From Methanomassiliicoccales archaeon (lineage in GTDB: Archaea; Thermoplasmatota; Thermoplasmata; Methanomassiliicoccales; UBA472), in NCBI GenBank assembly GCA_028679935.1, contig JAJRAL010000217.1, positions 1-5,453 on the forward strand: a stretch of 5,453 nucleotides of DNA, in the 5' to 3' direction. Below, piece by piece: positions 1-5,265 of this stretch (positions are counted from its first letter, which is position 1; the number at the start of each line of letters is the position of its first letter). The translations under genes and the position numbers were made by a program. The notes beneath the pieces are model-generated. The model saw only the letters and a list, made by a program, of their open reading frames with translations, ran no database searches and was not told the DNA's origin.

Positions 1-84
1 GTCGAGGACGTAGCGGGAGGATGCCTCAAGGAATGGAAGCCTCGTCGGTATCAGGCAGCCCGCGAAGAGGAGGTACTCACTCAA
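1..84 (-). CDS. hdrB: HdrB-like heterodisulfide reductase subunit B, 5' fragment
   Basis: Only the first 28 codons are in the window; the gene continues past the left edge. The readable N-terminus contains LLFAGCLIPTRLPFLEASSR, which matches the start of HdrB proteins: a short beta strand, then a GC-x-IP-x-R motif holding the first cysteine of the first CCG domain, then a helix with E-x-S-x-R. HdrB carries noncubane iron-sulfur clusters and is the disulfide-cleaving subunit of soluble heterodisulfide reductase. An in-frame stop lies two codons upstream of the start, so the TTG at 84-82 is the only usable initiation codon. A GGAGGT motif sits 6 bases upstream, inside the end of hdrC. The start overlaps the hdrC stop by 8 bases, so the two are almost certainly translationally coupled. 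The family call is strong for so short a piece; the substrate (CoM-S-S-CoB or another disulfide) cannot be judged. Confidence 0.82.
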   Translation of the reverse strand, partial: MSEYLLFAGCLIPTRLPFLEASSRYVLD

Positions 85-583
85 GCCTCAACCTCCCGAG
101 CCGGGTGCGCGAGACGATACGCTTCGTGTCCTCGAGCGCCTCGTCCGAGACAGCAAGGTCCGGTAGATCCAGCTCCTTCCTCATCTTCCTCGTCATGCCG
201 GTATTGGGGAAGGAAAGGGCGGTGGACTTGAACTGCTTCGCCTCGTCCCTGAAGTACGAAGGGAGGTTGCCGCCGCGAGAGGCCGTCTCCCTCAGAGAGG
301 CGATCACGGTGGCCGGATCTACACCCAACTGGCATCGCTCCGAGCAGGAGTGGCACATGGTGCACATCCATATTTGGTCGTCTGTCGCCGGATCGAGCGT
401 CCCAAGTGCAGCTCTCTCCATCGTGTCTCTGGTCCTAATCCCGCCGTGTCTGCCGCTGGGGCAGACCGCGGTGCACTGCCCGCACTGATGGCAACGCCAG
501 ACCTCGAGCTCAGCCAGCGCCTCGGTGACGGCCAGGCCGGGCTCGTCGTAGACTACGGACTTTCTCACTGGCGCGCCAATCAC
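77..583 (-). CDS. hdrC: HdrC-like heterodisulfide reductase subunit C (two [4Fe-4S] clusters)
   Basis: A small iron-sulfur protein of up to 168 residues, in the usual HdrC size range. Two CxxCxxCxxxC cluster motifs are visible: Cys31, 34, 37, 41 (CHQCGQCTAVCP) and Cys74, 77, 80, 84 (CTMCHSCSERC). The helical linker between them and the IWMCTMC context are typical of HdrC. In the HdrABC complex this subunit relays electrons from HdrA to the HdrB active site in the cytoplasm. The gene overlaps hdrB by 8 bases downstream, so they form one transcript. The start is uncertain: the longest reading begins at GTG 583-581, but a GTG five codons later (568-566) is also plausible. An AGATAAG patch at 592-598 lies about 27 bases upstream of that second GTG, as a TATA box would for a leaderless message, whereas GTG 583 has no clear ribosome binding site. 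Family assignment is secure; the physiological disulfide is unknown. Confidence 0.9.
   Translation of the reverse strand: MIGAPVRKSVVYDEPGLAVTEALAELEVWRCHQCGQCTAVCPSGRHGGIRTRDTMERAALGTLDPATDDQIWMCTMCHSCSERCQLGVDPATVIASLRETASRGGNLPSYFRDEAKQFKSTALSFPNTGMTRKMRKELDLPDLAVSDEALEDTKRIVSRTRLGRLRLE
91..96 (-). promoter_or_regulatory. Shine-Dalgarno site for hdrB
   Basis: The minus strand reads GGAGGT here, within a longer GGGAGGTTGA match to the archaeal 16S rRNA tail, 6 bases before the TTG at 84-82. It lies inside the last codons of hdrC. Together with the upstream in-frame stop it decides the hdrB start. Confidence 0.65.
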
Positions 584-666
584 CCCTTGCGCTTATCTCA
601 CTTTCCACGACACCTTCGAAGGCATCCTGCATAAGGTCAAATCCTTCCTCGGACGTAGCAGGCGGT
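584..666. promoter_or_regulatory. Divergent promoter region between hdrC and the zinc-ribbon gene
   Basis: This 83-base gap separates two genes transcribed away from each other and must hold a promoter for each unless they are leaderless from inside. On the minus strand AGATAAG (598-592) is a weak TATA-like element for hdrC. On the plus strand ATAAGGTCAAAT (631-642) is the most AT-rich patch and lies about 25-35 bases before ATG 667, fitting a leaderless start. Neither is a strong consensus match, so the element assignments are tentative. Confidence 0.35.
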
Positions 667-876
667 ATGGCCGATTGGATCGAATCCGAGAAGTGCCAGT
701 TCTGCGGCAAGCAGGCCAAGCAGTACGCCTTCGCCGCCTTCGTCTGCGAGAGCGAGGAGTGCGTCGACAAGGCGAGGGAGGAACGGGGAGGGCCGGGCGG
801 GCACATCAAGGCCAAGATGCAGGAGCAGGCCCTGGTCAAGTTCGAGGAAGAGGCGAAGAAGAAGAGCAAGAAGTGA
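667..876 (+). CDS. Small zinc-ribbon-like protein, function unknown
   Basis: A 69-residue protein with four cysteines arranged CxxC-x13-CxxxxC (Cys10, 13, 27, 32), the layout of a small treble-clef or zinc-ribbon fold; CQFCGK looks like a zinc knuckle. The segment between the pairs (KQYAFAAFVCESEEC) is partly hydrophobic and could form the hairpin under the metal. From about residue 36 the chain is charged, probably helical, and ends in a run rich in Lys and Glu (EEEAKKKSKK), suggesting nucleic-acid or ribosome contact. It starts at ATG 667; no clear Shine-Dalgarno is present and the message may be leaderless. It is divergent from hdrC and lies 72 bases before the membrane-protein gene, with which it could share a transcript. 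Clean codon use and conserved-looking cysteine spacing argue that it is real. I do not recognise a named family; metal binding is inferred from the motif only. Confidence 0.75.
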   Translation: MADWIESEKCQFCGKQAKQYAFAAFVCESEECVDKAREERGGPGGHIKAKMQEQALVKFEEEAKKKSKK

Positions 877-948
877 CAGGCCTCTTTCGCCCTCACCAAC
901 TAACCGACGAGGAGTAAGGCTTACGCCTCAACCATCTTATAGTGTGGC
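877..948 (+). promoter_or_regulatory. Intergenic region before the membrane-protein gene, TATA-like patch
   Basis: This 72-base gap contains CTTATA (935-940), the best TATA-like hexamer nearby, but it lies only 9-14 bases before GTG 949, too close for a promoter serving a leaderless message from that codon. Either transcription starts within the gene and a later start is used, or the patch is chance and the gene is read through from the zinc-ribbon gene. A short pyrimidine run (CCTCTTTCGCCCTC, from 880) just after the upstream stop could be a weak terminator at best. Confidence 0.25.
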
Positions 949-2169
949 GTGAAGGAAAAGCATCTCAGGGCCTACGCATTCCTTATTCTTGTCGCATTGT
1001 CAATGGTCACGGTCGTTCTCGTCTATTTCGGTGGATATGTGGGCCTGGACGTCGGCTTTATCATCTCCGGCCTACTGGCACTCCTCGCATCTTCCATCGT
1101 ATCTGTCCCGTTCGAGCTGGGTGCAGGCACGCCGACCAATCTGTACGACCTCGGCATGGCCTTGAGGCTGAGGGGCGCTCGGGTGATCGAGACCGGCGAC
1201 GGCATCAGAATCCCGGTCGGGGCGCTGTACTCGGTCGAGGTGTTCTCCGTAAAGCGGGGAACGGGAGTGGAGACGAGGTACAAGATAGGCTGGACCTCGA
1301 CGGGGCTGTTCCTGATGATCCTCCTGCTGGTTACCGTCGTGGGCAATCTTGTCACCGTCGTGATCTCCATCTACGCGCTGCTCAAGGTGCAAGCTTCCTT
1401 CGACGGAGTGATGCAGAAGGCCGGAGAGAGGGAGATATCTAGGCGGGTTGAGCGGAGGGACGACATCGGCCATATGCTCATTTTCTCTCTCGCTGAGGCG
1501 AACCGGATCGCCTGGGATGTCCGGACGGTCCGCCATTCAAGATACCAGGACGTCATCCTCCTGTCGGTCTTCTTCATCGGATTGGTCGGCAGCCTCGTGC
1601 TCTACATCATCTTCTCGGGGCTCGGCGGTGCGGGACCCCATTACGGCCCACTGGAGCTTGTTTCGGCAATCTCCATCTCAGTCGGGCTGACGATAGTAGC
1701 GTGCCTCCTGGCGAGATGGAAGATGAGCCCCAACATCAAGAAGGCGGATTCGTGGGTCATGAGGCTGGAGATGGCCATGGCCAGGGAGGAGGCCGGGATA
1801 TCGGCCGACGGAGAGAGCACGGTGGGTCTTCTCATCGAGGTCGGAGCGGTACTCCCGGAATGGCTACAGGTCAGGGAGAGAGGGCAGCTCGACAACAACG
1901 CGGTGATGTGGATAGTCGCATTCTTCCTTATCTGGCCCGCGGCATATGGATTCGCCAACGGCATCAGTCTGCTCCTCACCAACTCCGGAGATTCCAGGTT
2001 CGGACTGCTCATGATTGCGGTCAGCCTCGCGCTGACGTTCGCGGCGTACCTAATCTATCGCTACCTGCTCAAGCAGGAACGGGTCAAGAGCAATCAAATC
2101 AGACGGGAATGGGAGTGGAGGCAGCAGTATCTCACGAGACGGCTGGAAGAGCTGATCGAGGGGATGTGA
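949..2169 (+). CDS. Uncharacterised multi-pass membrane protein (about 7 segments)
   Basis: A 406-residue integral membrane protein of no family I can name. Hydrophobic segments lie near residues 7-29, 34-54, 118-145, 201-223, 236-256, 317-343 and 351-373. Residues 60-117 form a soluble insert that looks like a small alpha/beta domain (a helix around LGMALRLRGARV, then strands in DGIRIPVGALYSVEVFS and VETRYKIGW). Residues 146-200 and 257-316 are charged, helical loops, and the C-terminal tail (374-406) is a strongly basic and acidic amphipathic helix. The basic loops and tail are best placed in the cytoplasm, but an N-terminus that is also inside (KEKHLR) conflicts with an odd number of segments, so one hydrophobic stretch may not cross fully. 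No catalytic, transport or metal motif is evident. The start GTG 949 keeps the first segment whole; the later ATG 1003 would cut it. The winged-helix gene follows after 3 bases, which suggests a membrane-linked regulatory pair. Confidence 0.85.
   Translation: MKEKHLRAYAFLILVALSMVTVVLVYFGGYVGLDVGFIISGLLALLASSIVSVPFELGAGTPTNLYDLGMALRLRGARVIETGDGIRIPVGALYSVEVFSVKRGTGVETRYKIGWTSTGLFLMILLLVTVVGNLVTVVISIYALLKVQASFDGVMQKAGEREISRRVERRDDIGHMLIFSLAEANRIAWDVRTVRHSRYQDVILLSVFFIGLVGSLVLYIIFSGLGGAGPHYGPLELVSAISISVGLTIVACLLARWKMSPNIKKADSWVMRLEMAMAREEAGISADGESTVGLLIEVGAVLPEWLQVRERGQLDNNAVMWIVAFFLIWPAAYGFANGISLLLTNSGDSRFGLLMIAVSLALTFAAYLIYRYLLKQERVKSNQIRREWEWRQQYLTRRLEELIEGM
2158..2163 (+). promoter_or_regulatory. 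Shine-Dalgarno-like site for the winged-helix gene
   Basis: GAGGGG in the last codons of the membrane-protein gene ends 9 bases before GTG 2173. It supports that GTG as the start and implies translational coupling, as the upstream stop is only 3 bases away from it. An in-frame ATG at 2191 is the alternative start but has no comparable site. Confidence 0.4.
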
Positions 2170-2172
2170 GCC

Positions 2173-2478
2173 GTGAGCCAACCGCCCTCCATGGACCGGC
2201 CAGACATCTACGTGCTATCCCGATTGCTGGAGCGCCTGTGGAGGGAGAACGGGCCGATGCTCAAGACCCGGCTCCAGGTGGCATGCAATGTCAACTACGA
2301 CCTGTTGACGAGGTACCTCGATTGGATGTCGGCGAAGGGCTTCGTCACCTACGAGTCGGCGGACGGGCACGACCTCGTCTGCCTCACTCCCGCCGGCAAG
2401 GAGGCGTACATGAAGATCCTTCAGGTTGTCGGCGAGGTTCTAGCCGTCCCGGCTTTCAATGGCAGGAACCCTACCTGA
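2173..2478 (+). CDS. Archaeal winged-helix DNA-binding protein (HTH_45-like)
   Basis: A 101-residue single-domain protein resembling the archaeal HTH_45 winged-helix family (PF14947), common in Thermoplasmatota and Euryarchaeota. Helix 1 spans about residues 11-26 (DIYVLSRLLERLWREN). GPMLKTRLQVACNVNYDLL (27-45) carries the turn and the KTR motif typical of the family. The recognition helix is about 41-55, ending in the KGFV that leads into the wing. The wing has strands around FVTYE and DLVCLT, and TPAGKEAY begins the last helix. Such proteins usually act as small transcription regulators, often dimers; no ligand domain is present. The gene follows the membrane-protein gene by 3 bases and is surely on the same message, so it may regulate that operon or take its signal from the membrane protein. 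Its last 8 bases overlap the end of the convergent hdrD-like gene. Fold assignment is good; target and ligand are unknown. Confidence 0.85.
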   Translation: MSQPPSMDRPDIYVLSRLLERLWRENGPMLKTRLQVACNVNYDLLTRYLDWMSAKGFVTYESADGHDLVCLTPAGKEAYMKILQVVGEVLAVPAFNGRNPT

Positions 2479-3598
2479 GGTGGTCGGCCGCTCTGACGTA
2501 GACGTCCTCGAGCTTCATCCGGTCCTTCGGCAGGAGGGGGACCTTCTCCGTGATGGCGCATGTCAGATGAATGAGACACTTCGGGCAGGCGGTCACAAGG
2601 CTCGACGCGCCGGTTGCGGCGGCTTCCCTGAGCCGCTCGAACTGCCATGACCTCGTCTCGGAACCGCACTGAGTGAACGCCGAAACCCCGCAGCACGGTC
2701 CAAGCTCCCTCGTTCTCGACATCTCGGTGACGGTGGCGGTCCGACCGAGGATCGTTCTCGGCGCATCATAGACCCCTTCGTGACGTCCGAGGCGGCACGG
2801 ATCGTGGTACGTAACGACCTGCTTCCCGTTCTCGAATTCGAGGCGACCTGAGTCAACCTCCTCGGCGAGCAGCTCTGCGAGGGAGATCACCTCGAAGCCC
2901 AAGGGGCCGGCGACCTTCGGATACAGCTGCTTCAGCGTTGTCAGGCATTCGGGGCAGAAGGTGACGATTCGCGACACCTTGGCTCGGTCCAGCATTTCCA
3001 GGTTCAGGCGCTCGAGCTTGGCGAAGAGCTCGTCCTCGCCGTACCAGTAGGCGTCGTGACCGCAGCATCTCTCGTTGGCAAGGACCTTTGGCCTGATGCC
3101 GATCGAGTTGAGCAGTTTGACCGCGGCCCGCGGTATCGAGAGCAGGTCGAGGTTCAGATATCTGAAGGCGACGTCGAGGTAGGGCGTGCAGCCGACGAAG
3201 AGGAGCGTGTCCGGATCCTCGCTCGTCCTCGTCTCGGAGGTCAGCCATGCATTCTTCTTCGGCTCCAGGGCGGGAATCGAATTGAGGCGCATTATCGCAT
3301 GCGGCATCGCCCCGTGGTTCCTCTGCGGCGGCATGGTCTTTGCGAGCTGAGGCCTGAGGGTGCGGACGTACTCGTGGAACGCAACCCCATTTTGGCAGAC
3401 CTGGGTGCACATGCCGCAGTTCATGCATTGCCAGATACCCTCATCCTCTGGAGGCTTCCCTTGGAGGAGAGTCTTCTCGACCACGTTCCGCGGAGAGAAG
3501 TCTCTCATCCGCGAGACCGGGCAGGCGTAGGTGCAGCGACCGCACTCGATGCACTTCTCCTCGCCGAAGCGTGAGGCATCACTTGCCAGAGCGGTCAC
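2471..3598 (-). CDS. HdrD-like iron-sulfur protein: HdrC-type and HdrB-type halves in one chain
   Basis: A 375-residue protein (from GTG 3598) joining an N-terminal ferredoxin-like domain to two CCG domains. The two [4Fe-4S] motifs use Cys16, 19, 22, 26 (CIECGRCTYACP) and Cys58, 61, 64, 68 (CMNCGMCTQVC). CCG domain 1 has Cys137 (VGCTPY), the pair Cys178-179 (CCG) and CPEC at 215-218. CCG domain 2 has Cys268 (DPCRLG), Cys302-303 (CCG) and CPKC at 338-341. All cysteines needed for HdrB-type noncubane clusters are therefore present. This is the HdrD arrangement; GlpC and related (Fe-S) oxidoreductase subunits share it, so the exact role is open. An upstream mvhD overlapping by 20 bases argues for an Hdr-type disulfide reductase fed by MvhD. 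HdrD normally works with the membrane cytochrome HdrE, which is not visible here. A reading from GTG 3664 is possible but would extend 86 bases into mvhD with Ser/Arg-rich sequence unlike the family; GTG 3598 is preferred. Confidence 0.87.
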   Translation of the reverse strand: MTALASDASRFGEEKCIECGRCTYACPVSRMRDFSPRNVVEKTLLQGKPPEDEGIWQCMNCGMCTQVCQNGVAFHEYVRTLRPQLAKTMPPQRNHGAMPHAIMRLNSIPALEPKKNAWLTSETRTSEDPDTLLFVGCTPYLDVAFRYLNLDLLSIPRAAVKLLNSIGIRPKVLANERCCGHDAYWYGEDELFAKLERLNLEMLDRAKVSRIVTFCPECLTTLKQLYPKVAGPLGFEVISLAELLAEEVDSGRLEFENGKQVVTYHDPCRLGRHEGVYDAPRTILGRTATVTEMSRTRELGPCCGVSAFTQCGSETRSWQFERLREAAATGASSLVTACPKCLIHLTCAITEKVPLLPKDRMKLEDVYVRAADHLR

Positions 3599-4001
3599 CC
3601 CCCAGAGGGCCCAGCTTGTTGATCTTGCTCGTGAACTCGTCAACTGTGCTCGCGAAGAGGTCACCCTCGGCGGCGGAGATCCAGCGCAGGAGGAGCCTCT
3701 CGGGTTCGATGCCGGCGAGCGTGATCAGCTCCCTCGCCTGGGCGACCTGCTTCTCCGCACCGATATTGCCGATGCGGTAGTGGCAATCGCCGATGTGGCA
3801 GCCGAGGACCATGACGCCGTCGAAGCCTGACTCGAACGCATGGAGGATGATGCCGGGTGAGACGCGCCCCGTGCACATGACCCTGACGACGCGGAAATCG
3901 GGACTGAACTGCCTTCGGTTCACGCCAGCCAGGTCGGCGCCGGCGTAGGCGCACCAGTTGCAGCAGAATGCGACGATTCTAGGCGTCCAGTCCTTGTCCA
4001 T
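3579..4001 (-). CDS. mvhD: MvhD/FlpD-like [2Fe-2S] electron-transfer subunit
   Basis: A complete 140-residue MvhD-family protein. The hallmark sequence is present in order: FCCNWCAYAGADLAG (Cys13, 14, 17), VMCTGRVSP (Cys43), LGCHIGDCHYRIGN (Cys68 and Cys73), then LRWISAAEG and the LGPL ending. These cysteines bind the [2Fe-2S] cluster. In methanogens MvhD passes electrons from the [NiFe] hydrogenase MvhAG, or FlpD from formate dehydrogenase, to HdrA for flavin-based bifurcation. Here the visible downstream partner is an HdrD-like protein, whose start lies 20 bases inside the mvhD end, so the two are coupled. The start ATG 4001 has AAGGT about 9 bases upstream and fits the family N-terminus. 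The 75 bases before it separate it from the BPL_N gene; an A-rich stretch near 4054-4070 could hold a weak promoter, or the gene may be read from upstream. No hydrogenase or formate dehydrogenase gene lies in the window, so the donor is unknown. Confidence 0.93.
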   Translation of the reverse strand: MDKDWTPRIVAFCCNWCAYAGADLAGVNRRQFSPDFRVVRVMCTGRVSPGIILHAFESGFDGVMVLGCHIGDCHYRIGNIGAEKQVAQARELITLAGIEPERLLLRWISAAEGDLFASTVDEFTSKINKLGPLGGDRSGK

Positions 4002-4076
4002 CTTCCCTACCTTTCTGAGCGGCTCTCCACCAACCTCGGTGAGGGCAGAAGAAGCTTTCCTTTCTGATTTCGTGGT

Positions 4077-5174
4077 TCATCCAGAACGGTGTCTGAGGAT
4101 GCCGAAGTAGTGGTTCAGGAAGGCGGACGTTGCCCCGCTCAAGGAGACGAACATGGCATTGGCCTCGATCTCGTTGCTTGGATCTGTCCGTACGGCCCTC
4201 ATCGCATCGAGCGCGTGCCCGAGCTGCGCTGTCACCTCGCCCGGGACCCCGGCGTCGCTCCGCTCGAGCAGGGGCAATCTCTTCCACATCGCGTCGATGA
4301 ATAGCCCCGCCTTCTCGGCCTCCCAGACCTTCGCTCCGATTGTCCATTCCCTGCCCTGCAGTCCCGAGAGGGCGACCCTGGCGTTCGAGAGCGCTCTCTT
4401 CGCCGCAAGGGGCGGTTCTACCAGAGCCAGCTCTCTTCCGAATCCCTGACCTTCTCCATGCGGCAGAAGGCCGAGCATCCAAGCATTGGCCAGCGGGTAA
4501 TCCGGATGCTCGGCGTGGGGACCGAACAGGAGGAGCTTTCCCTTTCCGAGTGCCACAGAGAGGGCGGCGGTCTTGCCCGAGATGGCCCTGTCGACCAGAT
4601 TCTGCGAGCCAATCCTTTCCGTGCCTTCCTCCAATTGGGCGTATTTCGCTAGCGTAATCTCGCTCGGCAAGTCGTGCCAGCAAGGACCGCCGAACATAGG
4701 AGCGACGATATTGCCGTTCGGAATGCTCAGTCGGACCGGACCCCTCACCGGTTGGAAGACCTCCCTCTCACCGCACCTGAACACATATCTGCGCGGAAAG
4801 GACCCGAGCCCTTCGGGCGAGGCGATGTTCGAGATCGGCGCGTCGATGACGTGGAATGCCCTCGAGGGCGAATGGCTCGACCGAAGGGGGAGGTACGCGC
4901 CCGCGCAGAGACCGACGTACGTGCCGCCCTCTTTCACGGACCGGAGCAATGAGAGGAAACCCTCATCCCCGATCGCTCTTGACATCCTCCCGACGTCCCC
5001 GCCGGAGATGACCATCACGTCGGCGATGCTGGAGTCCTCGTTTCGGAAGTCTCCGAACCGCATGTCGAGGACGCCAAGGCGCTCCATCGAATCGGCCAGC
5101 CAGAGCCAGGAATGAGAAGCTCCCTCACCGGTGTATACGAAGATGCTCGGTTTCCTGTGCTCGCTCCCGATCAC
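4077..5174 (-). CDS. BPL_N-type glutamine-amidotransferase-like protein with unassigned C-terminal domain
   Basis: Counting from GTG 5174, the protein has 365 residues. Its first two thirds resemble the biotin-protein-ligase N-terminal domain (BPL_N, PF09825), a class I glutamine-amidotransferase-like fold. The sheet opens with PSIFVYTGEGAS; SGGD lies at 57-60; the nucleophile elbow is GLCAGAY with Cys90; and GPHAEHP supplies His220 and Glu222, so a Cys-His-Glu triad appears intact. No biotin ligase catalytic domain follows. Instead residues 245-365 form a helical, family-unassigned extension. Stand-alone BPL_N proteins have no settled function; an amidase or peptidase-like role is possible. 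The longest frame would start at 5330, inside the divergent radical SAM gene, and ATG 5273 would also overlap it by 8 bases. GTG 5174 sits right before the domain, and GGTATTAC (5206-5199) lies about 29 bases upstream, as expected for a leaderless archaeal start. The gene points towards mvhD 75 bases away and could be the first of that operon. Confidence 0.8.
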   Translation of the reverse strand: MIGSEHRKPSIFVYTGEGASHSWLWLADSMERLGVLDMRFGDFRNEDSSIADVMVISGGDVGRMSRAIGDEGFLSLLRSVKEGGTYVGLCAGAYLPLRSSHSPSRAFHVIDAPISNIASPEGLGSFPRRYVFRCGEREVFQPVRGPVRLSIPNGNIVAPMFGGPCWHDLPSEITLAKYAQLEEGTERIGSQNLVDRAISGKTAALSVALGKGKLLLFGPHAEHPDYPLANAWMLGLLPHGEGQGFGRELALVEPPLAAKRALSNARVALSGLQGREWTIGAKVWEAEKAGLFIDAMWKRLPLLERSDAGVPGEVTAQLGHALDAMRAVRTDPSNEIEANAMFVSLSGATSAFLNHYFGILRHRSG

Positions 5175-5265
5175 GTCGTCCGAATCATACTCATCGCAGT
5201 AATACCTTGCACTCTTCGGACGCCCGGGACGAAGGATTAAGACCTCGGCGGCATTGGTGGTGTGC
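5175..5265. promoter_or_regulatory. Divergent promoter region between the BPL_N and radical SAM genes
   Basis: If the preferred starts are right, this 91-base gap serves both genes. On the plus strand GGATTAAG (5234-5241) is centred about 28 bases before GTG 5266, the spacing of a TATA box for a leaderless message. On the minus strand GGTATTAC (5206-5199) has the same relation to GTG 5174. The gap is more AT-rich in patches and has weaker codon bias than the flanking genes. No clear operator palindrome was seen. The elements are pattern-based inferences. Confidence 0.4.

Noticed and set aside
21..488. 155-residue plus-strand frame opposite hdrC
   Set aside because: Antisense to the two cysteine cluster motifs of hdrC; no domain of its own.
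844..873. Purine-rich GAAGAGG/AAGAAG repeat-like tract
   Set aside because: It is the Glu/Lys-rich C-terminal coding end of the zinc-ribbon gene, not an independent repeat.
1701..2501. 266-residue open frame on the plus strand inside the membrane-protein and winged-helix genes
   Set aside because: It is an alternate frame of two well-supported genes; the translation is Gly/Arg/His-rich with no domain, as GC-rich shadow frames are.
2494..2505. Short inverted repeat GACG-TAGA-CGTC, considered as an operator
   Set aside because: It lies inside the hdrD-like coding region near the 3' end, is only 4 bases per arm, and is accounted for by the codons.
3599..3664. Longer N-terminus for the HdrD-like protein (from GTG 3664)
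   Set aside because: The added residues are Ser/Arg/Thr-rich and lie wholly within mvhD; the family starts shortly before the first CxxC motif.
4024..4047. Possible hairpin CTCACC...GGTGGAG before mvhD
   Set aside because: Only four clean pairs with a mismatch beyond; no T-tract follows and it does not resemble a terminator or riboswitch.
3979..4683. 234-residue minus-strand frame overlapping the BPL_N 3' half and reaching mvhD
   Set aside because: Same strand, wrong frame of the BPL_N gene; Arg/Gly-rich with no fold signal.
4573..5115. 180-residue plus-strand frame antisense to the BPL_N gene
   Set aside because: The opposite strand carries clear motifs (GLCAGAY, GPHAEHP, SGGD). This frame is Ser/Pro-rich, lacks any recognisable motif, and is explained by codon bias on the other strand.
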